Shown: positions 6,556-12,606 of the stretch, in pieces
Numbering within the stretch: position 1 is the stretch's first letter
How the letters are laid out: every line of letters begins with the position of its first letter
Source of the DNA: Clostridiales bacterium
GTDB taxonomy: Bacteria; Bacillota; Clostridia; Christensenellales; QALW01
Direction of reading: 5' to 3'
DNA: 13,800 nt
Assembly: GCA_018376855.1 (NCBI GenBank)
Contig: JAHAAN010000041.1
Location: 1-13,800 of the forward strand
The notes under the pieces: generated by a model
What the model was told of the DNA's origin: nothing
What the model saw: only the letters and a program-made list of their open reading frames with translations
Databases searched by the model: none
Translations under genes and position numbers: made by a program

Positions 6556-9500
6556 ATGGCATTTACGCATTTGCATGTGCACAGTGAATATTCGCTGCTT
6601 GACGGCGCGTGCCGCATCGGCGAGTTGGTGGCGCGCGCTAAGGAGCTGGGGATGGACAGCCTTGCCATCACTGATCACGGCGCGATGTACGGCGTGGTAG
6701 AATTCTATAAGGAAGCCAAAAAGCAGGGGATCAAGCCGATTCTCGGCTGCGAGGTTTATGTCGCGCCCAGAAGCAGATTCGATAAAGAGGGCCGCGCCGA
6801 TAAGGAATATGCGCACTTGATTCTGTTGGTGAAAAACGAAGCAGGATACCAAAACCTCATTAAATTGGTTTCTCTCGGCTTTACGCAGGGGTTTTACTAT
6901 AAACCGCGCATTGATTACGACCTGCTTTCGCAGTACAGCGAGGGGCTGATCTGCACTTCGGCATGCATCGGCGGGGACATTCCGCAGCTGCTGCTTCGCG
7001 GAGAAACGGAGGCTGCGGAAGCGCTTGCGGTGCGCTTGAGGGACATGTTCGGCGCGGAGAATTTTTATATCGAGCTTCAGGATCACGGCCTGCCCGAGCA
7101 GAGGCAGACAAATCCGCAGTTGATCGAGATCGCGCGGCGCATCGGCGTTGGGCTGATCTGCACCAACGACGCGCATTATCTCCGCAAGGAGGATTCGCAG
7201 GCGCACGATATTCTGCTGTGCATCCAAACGGGCAAGACGCTTCAGGATGAGTCCCGTATGCGTTTTGCCAATTCGGAGTTTTATTTAAAGAGTCCGGAGG
7301 AGATGGAGCAGCTGTTTTCTTATGTGCCGGACGCACTGGAAAACACGCAGAAGATTGCGGAGGCATGCAATTTTGATTTCGTGTTCGGGGAGTTGAAGCT
7401 TCCGTATTATGAGGTTCCGGGCGGCTTGACTGCGCCGCAGTATATGCGGCAGATCGCGGAAAAAGGCCTTCGTGAAAAATACGACGTAATCACCGATGAG
7501 GTGAGGGAGCGTTTTGAATATGAGCTTTCCATGATCGAACAGATGGGCTATGTGGAGTATTATCTCATTGTGTGGGATTATGTGCATTATGCGAAGACGC
7601 ATGGCGTGATGGTAGGGCCGGGGCGCGGAAGCGGCGCGGCAAGCATCGTGGCCTATGCAATGGACATTACGACAATTGATCCGATTCGCTACCAGCTGCT
7701 TTTTGAGCGGTTTCTGAATCCCGAGCGCGTGAGCATGCCGGATTTTGACGTTGACTTTGCGCCGGAGGGACGCGGCGACGTGATTCGCTACGTTTCCGAA
7801 AAATACGGCAGTGAAAACGTAGCGCAGATCATTACATTCGGTACGCTCGGCGCGCGCGGTGTGGTGCGTGATGTTGGGCGCGCGATGAATATTCCTTACG
7901 GCGAGTGCGACCGCATTGCCAAGATGGTGCCGCACGAGTTAAACATAACCTTGGAGGATGCGATCAAGGAAAATCCGGAGCTGCGGGCGGCCATGGAGCA
8001 GGATGAAAAGATCCGAGAGCTGATCGGATACTGCCTGCGGCTGGAGGGCTTGCCGAGGCACAGCTCCACCCATGCGGCGGGCGTGGTCATCACGCGCAGG
8101 CCGGTAGACTGCTATGTGCCGTTGGCGCTGAGCGAAAACAGCCCCGTTACGCAGTTTACCATGAAAACGCTGGAGCAGCTGGGGCTTTTGAAGATGGATT
8201 TTCTGGGGCTTCGCACGCTCAGTGTGGTTCATGACGCTGTGGAGCTGGTGCGCGGTACGCACGGACAGGCCCCTGACGTGTATAAAATGGATTATGATGA
8301 CCCTAACGTGTACCGCATGCTGTCGCAGGGGGATACAGACGGCGTTTTTCAGCTGGAAAGCTCGGGAATGCGCTCCTTTATGAAGGAGCTTTGCCCTTCC
8401 TGTTTTGAAGATATCATCGCAGGCATTGCCCTGTACCGGCCGGGTCCGATGCAGAGCATCCCTAAATATATCGAGGGCAAAAAGCACCCGGAAAGCGTGC
8501 AGTATCTGCATCCGATTTTGGAAAACGTGCTGAACGTAACCTATGGCTGCATGGTGTATCAGGAGCAGGTGATGCAGGTGGTGCGCGATGTTGCCGGCTA
8601 TTCGCTTGGGCGCAGCGACCTGATGCGCAGGGCAATGAGCAAAAAGGATAAAAAGGCCATGGATAAAGAGCAGGAGATCTTTATCAACGGCCTTGAGGAG
8701 GAAGGGCGCGTTGTCGTCAAGGGGGCGGTGCGCAGCGGCGTCAGCCGCGAATGCGCCGAGGCGATGTTTGAGCAGATCCGCACATTTGCGCAGTATGCCT
8801 TTAACAAGGCGCATGCGGCGTGCTATGCGGTGGTGGCTTATCAGACGGCTTACCTGAAATATTATTATCCGGCGGAATTTATGGCCGCTATGCTCAACAG
8901 CTTTTTAGGAGACGGCGCAAAGGCCGCGCAGTATGTCCGCTTCTGCACGGAGCATGACATTCAGGTTCTGCCGCCGGATATTAACAGGAGCGGCGTGCAT
9001 TTCACGGTAGAAGCCGGCGCGATTCGGTTTGGCTTGGGCGCGGTGAAAAATGTTGGCGTCAACGCGGTGTCCGCGATCGTGCGGCGGCGGGAGGAAGGCG
9101 GAAGGTTCAGCGGGCTTTACGATTTTGCAAGGCGCTGCATGAACAGCAGCGAGCTGAATAAGCGCGCTGTGGAGAGCTTGATTAAAGCCGGCGCGTTCGA
9201 TTATGCGGGCTATTCGCGCAGGGCTATGCTTGCGGTGTATGAGCAGATCATTGACAGGGTGCAGCAAAGCAGCCGCCAGTTCGACGAAAACCAGCTTTCC
9301 TTCTTTTCGCTGGAGATGGAGCAGGAGATGGATCAGGCGCAGGAAACGGAGATCCCGCAGCTGGAGGAGTTTGCGCACGGTCCGCTGCTCTCTATGGAAA
9401 AGGAGATGCTGGGCGTGTATATTTCAGGGCATCCGTTAGAGCAGTATAAGCAGCTGGCGGAGGGAATGGCGTTTAACACCTCCGCGCTTGCGCAGGACGA

Positions 9501-10011
9501 GGAGGATCCGGGCGCGCTGATGGCGCTTGACGGCAAAGAGGTTCGCCTGCTTGCAATGGTCAACAGCATAAAAACCAAAGTAACGAAGAGCAGCAATATG
9601 ATGGCGTTTGCCGAGCTGGAGGATCTTTACGGCACGGTGGAGGCATTGGTTTTTCCGGCTGTGTATGGAAGATATTCCGCGCTTTTGAAGGGAGAGAGCG
9701 CTGTGGTGGTGCGCGGCAGGCTTTCCGTGCGGGAGGACGAGCAGCCCAAGCTGATCGCCGATGAGTTCCGTTCGGCTGACGAGCTGCTGCTTGCAAAAAA
9801 CGCAAAGCTGTATATCCGCACGACTACGCAGAGCTATCCGGAGGAAAAGCTCGCCGAGGCGCTGCGGCGTTTCGCGGGCAGCGCGGCAGTGGTGGTTTAT
9901 TTTCAGGACAAAAACGGCAAGCTGGAGCTGAAGCAGCGCGTTTCGCTTGCGGCTGAGGCGGTTAAAGCGGTGCAGGCAATCTTCGGTGAGGAAAATGTCA
10001 AAATTAAATAG
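6556..10011 (+). CDS. dnaE: DNA polymerase III alpha subunit
   Basis: This is a replicative C-family polymerase of the DnaE type, 1151 residues, the usual length. The N-terminal PHP domain keeps its metal-binding motifs: HLHVHSEYS (5-13), ITDHG (38-42), GCEVYV (64-69) and CTNDAHY (202-208), so it could be metal-binding. The palm has GPGRGSGAAS (354-363), the catalytic PDFDVDF (395-401) and LKMDFLGLR with the third Asp at 548. The fingers region has FNKAHAACYAVVAYQ (749-763). An OB-fold starts at about residue 995 (VRLLAMVNS). PolC is not encoded here; Bacillota usually carry it elsewhere and use DnaE for primer extension and lagging-strand synthesis. The start is ATG 6556 with GGGAGG at 6545-6550. 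The frame is open upstream to 6466 inside whiA, but that extension has no support. It ends at TAG 10009-10011 with no terminator, directly before the promoter of the next gene. Confidence 0.97.
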   Translation: MAFTHLHVHSEYSLLDGACRIGELVARAKELGMDSLAITDHGAMYGVVEFYKEAKKQGIKPILGCEVYVAPRSRFDKEGRADKEYAHLILLVKNEAGYQNLIKLVSLGFTQGFYYKPRIDYDLLSQYSEGLICTSACIGGDIPQLLLRGETEAAEALAVRLRDMFGAENFYIELQDHGLPEQRQTNPQLIEIARRIGVGLICTNDAHYLRKEDSQAHDILLCIQTGKTLQDESRMRFANSEFYLKSPEEMEQLFSYVPDALENTQKIAEACNFDFVFGELKLPYYEVPGGLTAPQYMRQIAEKGLREKYDVITDEVRERFEYELSMIEQMGYVEYYLIVWDYVHYAKTHGVMVGPGRGSGAASIVAYAMDITTIDPIRYQLLFERFLNPERVSMPDFDVDFAPEGRGDVIRYVSEKYGSENVAQIITFGTLGARGVVRDVGRAMNIPYGECDRIAKMVPHELNITLEDAIKENPELRAAMEQDEKIRELIGYCLRLEGLPRHSSTHAAGVVITRRPVDCYVPLALSENSPVTQFTMKTLEQLGLLKMDFLGLRTLSVVHDAVELVRGTHGQAPDVYKMDYDDPNVYRMLSQGDTDGVFQLESSGMRSFMKELCPSCFEDIIAGIALYRPGPMQSIPKYIEGKKHPESVQYLHPILENVLNVTYGCMVYQEQVMQVVRDVAGYSLGRSDLMRRAMSKKDKKAMDKEQEIFINGLEEEGRVVVKGAVRSGVSRECAEAMFEQIRTFAQYAFNKAHAACYAVVAYQTAYLKYYYPAEFMAAMLNSFLGDGAKAAQYVRFCTEHDIQVLPPDINRSGVHFTVEAGAIRFGLGAVKNVGVNAVSAIVRRREEGGRFSGLYDFARRCMNSSELNKRAVESLIKAGAFDYAGYSRRAMLAVYEQIIDRVQQSSRQFDENQLSFFSLEMEQEMDQAQETEIPQLEEFAHGPLLSMEKEMLGVYISGHPLEQYKQLAEGMAFNTSALAQDEEDPGALMALDGKEVRLLAMVNSIKTKVTKSSNMMAFAELEDLYGTVEALVFPAVYGRYSALLKGESAVVVRGRLSVREDEQPKLIADEFRSADELLLAKNAKLYIRTTTQSYPEEKLAEALRRFAGSAAVVVYFQDKNGKLELKQRVSLAAEAVKAVQAIFGEENVKIK

Positions 10012-10022
10012 ATTTTATCGGC

Positions 10023-10051
10023 TTGTCAATCGGAAGGTCTTGGTTTATAAT
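10023..10051 (+). promoter_or_regulatory. Near-consensus sigma-A promoter for the glycosidase pair
   Basis: TTGTCA (10023-10028), an exact 17-nt spacer and TATAAT (10046-10051) match consensus at 5 of 6 and 6 of 6 positions. It starts 12 nt after the dnaE stop codon. Transcription would begin near 10058, about 34 nt before the TTG start chosen for the next gene. It is the best promoter in the window. Confidence 0.75.
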
Positions 10052-10091
10052 AAATGAGATCTTAACAGGTACGGGAAAGGAAGCGTATAAT

Positions 10092-11162
10092 TTGAAATAC
10101 AGCAGTTTTTCAAAGAATAACGGAGGCACGGGCAGGAAGGCTGCGCACGGCAAAAATATGGCGGTTTGGAAGGTTGTTATGATCGACATACTGGTGTTTG
10201 CCGTGTGCCTTGTAACCTTTGCCTATTTTCATCATGTTAACCCGATTCAGCTCAGAGGGCCGGAGCCGACCCGTGTGATAGAAAGGCCAACGCCCACGCA
10301 GCGGCCGACGGAAACGGTTGATCCGAGCGCTACGCTTAATCCGAGCGCGACGGTAGACGTTAACGCAACGCCTGAACCGGATTGGGGCACATGGGGGCGT
10401 AATTTTCCCGATAAATTTGCGTGGGACGGAACGGTAACGCGCACGGAAAACAGTTATAAAAGCAAGAATATCAACATTACGGTGGAGCGCGTGGCTATTC
10501 CGGAAGACGACATGGTGTATTATGTCTGCGATATTTATCTGCGCGATATTGATTATATCAAGAGCAAGCTGGCGCATGATACGTTTGCGCAGGGCACCCG
10601 CGATGCGCAGGAGGATATGGTGGCCGAAACCGGTGCGATTTTAGCGATCAACGGCGATTATTACGGTGCGCGGGATCAGGGGATCGCGATTCGCAACGGA
10701 GTGGTGTACCGCGAAAAGGCATTCAAGGATGTATGCGTGCTCTATTATGACGGCACGATGAAGTGTTTCAGCAAGAGCGAGTTCAATATGGATGATGCTG
10801 TTCGGGACGGGGCTTATCAGGCGTGGGGCTTCGGGCCGATGCTGTTGAAGGACGGGCAGCCGATGACGGAGTTTGACTGCTCGATCAATTCGCGCAATCC
10901 GCGCTCGGTGCTTGGATACTATGAGCCGGGGCACTACTGTTTTGTGGCCGTTGCGGGCAGAAGAGGGGAGCCGCCTAAAGGCGAGGGGCGCGGTATGACG
11001 ACTGCGGAGCTTTCTAAGCTCATGTATGATCTGGGCTGCAAGGAGGCCTATAATATGGACGGCGGCGCAACCTCCATGCTGTTCTTTGACGGAAAGCTTG
11101 TCAATGTGCCGGCTGGCGACGGGGGCCGCAAGTGCAGCGACATGATTTATATCGGGGAATAA
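10092..11162 (+). CDS. Phosphodiester glycosidase (NAGPA-like) protein, membrane-anchored
   Basis: The 356-residue protein has a basic N-terminus, one transmembrane helix (about 27-48), a Pro/Thr-rich linker (about 56-96) and a C-terminal NAGPA/DUF2233-type domain (about 125-356). Domain motifs are GAILAINGDYYGARD (181-195), AYQAWGFGPML (241-251), AYNMDGGATSM (319-329) and GRKCSDMIYIG (345-355). In animals the family removes GlcNAc from mannose-6-phosphate diesters. Bacterial members are thought to cleave sugar-1-phosphodiester bonds in surface polymers, but few are characterised. The topology puts the domain outside the cell. I chose TTG 10092 because AAAGGAAG lies at 10076-10083. The in-frame TTG at 10023 is part of the promoter, and ATG 10158 lacks a ribosome binding site. 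It is a paralogue of the next gene. The domain call is firm and the start less so; substrate is unknown. Confidence 0.85.
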   Translation: MKYSSFSKNNGGTGRKAAHGKNMAVWKVVMIDILVFAVCLVTFAYFHHVNPIQLRGPEPTRVIERPTPTQRPTETVDPSATLNPSATVDVNATPEPDWGTWGRNFPDKFAWDGTVTRTENSYKSKNINITVERVAIPEDDMVYYVCDIYLRDIDYIKSKLAHDTFAQGTRDAQEDMVAETGAILAINGDYYGARDQGIAIRNGVVYREKAFKDVCVLYYDGTMKCFSKSEFNMDDAVRDGAYQAWGFGPMLLKDGQPMTEFDCSINSRNPRSVLGYYEPGHYCFVAVAGRRGEPPKGEGRGMTTAELSKLMYDLGCKEAYNMDGGATSMLFFDGKLVNVPAGDGGRKCSDMIYIGE

Positions 11163-11167
11163 GCAAA

Positions 11168-11193
11168 AAAGGCTCGCATATTTCGAGCCTTTT
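11168..11193 (+). terminator. Intrinsic terminator between the two glycosidase genes
   Basis: AAAGGCTCG (11168-11176) pairs perfectly with CGAGCCTTT (11184-11192) around a 7-nt loop. The T-rich tail TTTTATTTT (11190-11198) overlaps the end of the stem. It starts five nt after the stop of the first gene, so the second gene depends on read-through or on a promoter I could not find. Confidence 0.85.
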
Positions 11194-11216
11194 ATTTTCA
11201 TGGAGAGGAATGGGTT

Positions 11217-12329
11217 ATGAGCAAACGAAAAATATTTTTAAAAGCGTTGGCAGGCTGGATGCTTGCCGGGCTGATTCTTTTGTGCGGGTGCGAAACGGCG
11301 CGGCAGCAAAACAGTATGCAGCCTGCGGCTACGCAAACGGAAACGCCCGAAAATTCAGAACATCCTTCGGCATTTCCGACGCAGGTACCTACGGCTTCTC
11401 CTTCGGCAGATGCTACCGCTTCTCCGGAGCCTACCTTAAGCGCAACGCCGGAGCCGACGGCAAGCCCAACGCCGACGCCTACACCTACCCAAAAGCCTAC
11501 GTCAACACCTACGCGGCGACCGACGGCAACGCCTTCTCCCGTGTCGACGGATTTTCCGGCCGATATGTGGGGCGAACGCTTTGCGGAGCAGTTCCGCACC
11601 GATGGGCAGATCGTTTATACGGACACAGAGTATCAGAGTGAAAATATCCATATTACCGTGACAAAAGTGCGTGATGAGGAGCGTAATATTACCTATTTTG
11701 TTTCGGATATTTATTTGCGCAGCCTTTCTTATTTGCGCGCCAAGCTGGCTCATGATAAATTCGGAGAGGGCGTGCGCGATGATCAGCTTGATATGTATCA
11801 GGAGGCGGGTGCGATTTTAGCAGTGAATGGAGATTATTACGGCGCGCGCGACAAGGGTGTTGTGATCCGCAACGGAAAGCTTTACCGCGATGTAAAATTT
11901 ATGGACGTATGCGTTCTGTATGGCGACGGAACGATGAAAACCTATTCGCCTTCGCAGTTTAATGCGCAGGAGTGCATGGAAAACGGCGCGTATCAGGCAT
12001 GGGCGTTCGGGCCCATGCTGCTTGAAGACGGAAAACCTATGACGGAGTTTAACAGCAAGGTGCTTAAGCAAAATCCGCGTACGGCAATTGGTTATATTGA
12101 GCCGGGGCACTATTGCTTTGTAACGGTGGACGGAAGGCAGGCGGATATCGGTTATTCGCGCGGCATGACAATGGAGGAGCTTTCTAAGCTCATGTATGAT
12201 CTGGGCTGTCAAACCGCATATAATCTTGACGGCGGTCAAACCAGCATGATGATGTATAACGGCAAGGTGTATAACCAGCCGTATAAGGGCGGAAGAAAAT
12301 GCAGCGATATTGTTTATATCGGAGAATAA
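11217..12329 (+). CDS. Phosphodiester glycosidase (NAGPA-like) lipoprotein
   Basis: The 370-residue protein begins with a lipoprotein signal: SKRK, a hydrophobic stretch (about 10-24) and lipobox LCGC with Cys25 as the lipid attachment site. A long Pro/Thr/Ser linker (about 28-112) follows, then the same domain as in the preceding gene: LAVNGDYYGARD (201-212), AYQAWAFGPML (258-268), AYNLDGGQTSM (334-344) and GRKCSDIVYIG (359-369). It should be lipid-anchored on the outer face of the membrane and, by family, hydrolyse sugar-phosphodiester bonds; no substrate can be assigned. ATG 11217 follows GGAGAGG (11202-11208). The two domains align end to end almost without gaps, and a 33-nt stretch is identical (11006-11038 and 12176-12208), so they arose by tandem duplication. 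The linker and anchor do not match, showing that the N-termini were replaced or diverged freely. Confidence 0.88.
   Translation: MSKRKIFLKALAGWMLAGLILLCGCETARQQNSMQPAATQTETPENSEHPSAFPTQVPTASPSADATASPEPTLSATPEPTASPTPTPTPTQKPTSTPTRRPTATPSPVSTDFPADMWGERFAEQFRTDGQIVYTDTEYQSENIHITVTKVRDEERNITYFVSDIYLRSLSYLRAKLAHDKFGEGVRDDQLDMYQEAGAILAVNGDYYGARDKGVVIRNGKLYRDVKFMDVCVLYGDGTMKTYSPSQFNAQECMENGAYQAWAFGPMLLEDGKPMTEFNSKVLKQNPRTAIGYIEPGHYCFVTVDGRQADIGYSRGMTMEELSKLMYDLGCQTAYNLDGGQTSMMMYNGKVYNQPYKGGRKCSDIVYIGE
11397..11540 (+). repeat. Low-complexity Pro/Thr/Ser-coding stretch
   Basis: Imperfect ACG/ACC and CCT/CCG codon repeats encode PEPTxSxTPEPTASPTPTPT-like sequence (residues 61-108 of the lipoprotein). 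It is a flexible, possibly wall-spanning or glycosylated linker. Such tracts can change length by slippage. Confidence 0.7.
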
Positions 12330-12366
12330 AACAGTTAGAAAAGTTGGGTGATAGGAGAGAATTATA

Positions 12367-12391
12367 GCGTGAAAAATTTTATTTTTCACGC
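12367..12391 (+). repeat. Perfect 11-bp AT-rich hairpin
   Basis: GCGTGAAAAAT (12367-12377) pairs with ATTTTTCACGC (12381-12391) around a TTT loop, 37 nt after the lipoprotein stop. The T run lies inside the stem and no T tail follows, so it is an atypical terminator at best. It might protect or process the 3' end of the message, or bind a protein. Confidence 0.55.
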
Positions 12392-12393
12392 CG

Positions 12394-12460
12394 GAATTTG
12401 CTCCTTTGCCGCAAAAGGCGGCGGCAATTTCGGCTTGTGAGCCGAAAGCGTAACAAATTC
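12394..12460 (+). promoter_or_regulatory. Possible three-way-junction leader RNA
   Basis: Three perfect 7-bp stems nest in 67 nt. The closing stem is GAATTTG (12394-12400) with CAAATTC (12454-12460). Inside it are TTGCCGC (12406-12412) with GCGGCAA (12421-12427), and TTTCGGC (12428-12434) with GCCGAAA (12441-12447). The two inner hairpins are directly adjacent. It ends just before the ribosome binding site of the leader peptide. I do not recognise a known riboswitch class. The pairing is read directly; function is inferred. Confidence 0.45.
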
Positions 12461-12480
12461 AACAAGGAATGGAGATTAAA

Positions 12481-12528
12481 TTGAGACTCTGCATTGTAAA
12501 GGCTCCATGCAAGGTTTGCTGCGGATGA
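12481..12528 (+). CDS. Cys-rich 15-residue leader peptide of the MFS gene
   Basis: A TTG start at 12481 has GGAG at 12471-12474 (within AAGGAATGGAG, 12464-12474), six nt upstream. It opens a short frame read as MRLCIVKAPCKVCCG and closed by TGA at 12526-12528. Four of 15 residues are Cys, and the last six codons contain three of them. The 3' half of this frame overlaps the arms of two alternative hairpins, and it ends 78 nt before the MFS start. That arrangement is typical of leader peptides whose translation or stalling controls a downstream resistance or efflux gene. It is too short to be found by ordinary gene callers. Evidence is the ribosome binding site and position only; no homologue was consulted. 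Confidence 0.5.
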   Translation: MRLCIVKAPCKVCCG

Positions 12529-12573
12529 ACCCGCATGGAGGAAGATAGATCATCCGGACAGGCCTTGCATTTT
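12503..12573 (+). promoter_or_regulatory. Two mutually exclusive hairpins (attenuator-like)
   Basis: Form 1 pairs CTCCATGC (12503-12510) with GCATGGAG (12533-12540), extended by GGTT (12513-12516) with AACC (12528-12531). Form 2 pairs ATGCAAGG (12507-12514) with CCTTGCAT (12563-12570), enclosing CGGATGA (12522-12528) with TCATCCG (12550-12556), and is followed by a short T run (12570-12573). Both forms use 12507-12510, so they exclude each other. CTCCAT (12503-12508) can also pair with ATGGAG (12469-12474), the leader peptide's own ribosome binding site. Confidence 0.5.
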
Positions 12574-12591
12574 GATCTGATAAAATAGATT

Positions 12592-12601
12592 AAAGGAGCA
12601 A
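12592..12601 (+). promoter_or_regulatory. MFS ribosome binding site with a distant perfect complement
   Basis: AAAGGAG (12592-12598) lies eight nt before the MFS ATG. The ten bases AAAGGAGCAA (12592-12601) are perfectly complementary to TTGCTCCTTT (12398-12407), which lies inside the upstream three-way junction. Pairing would hide the ribosome binding site and would compete with the closing stem and first hairpin of that junction. Confidence 0.5.
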
Positions 12602-12606
12602 GGTCG

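Noticed and set aside
10023..10091. TTG at 10023 as start of the first glycosidase
   Set aside because: This TTG is part of the TTGTCA -35 box of a near-consensus promoter, so it would be upstream of the transcript start.
11132..11641. Overlapping + strand frame of 169 codons across the second glycosidase start
   Set aside because: It is out of frame with a clear lipoprotein gene, has no family features and arises from the repetitive Pro/Thr linker.
12335..12480. Promoter for the MFS leader
   Set aside because: Several partial boxes (TTAGAA, TTGGGT, TTGTGA) were checked, but none has a matching -10 at 16-18 nt, so none is reported.
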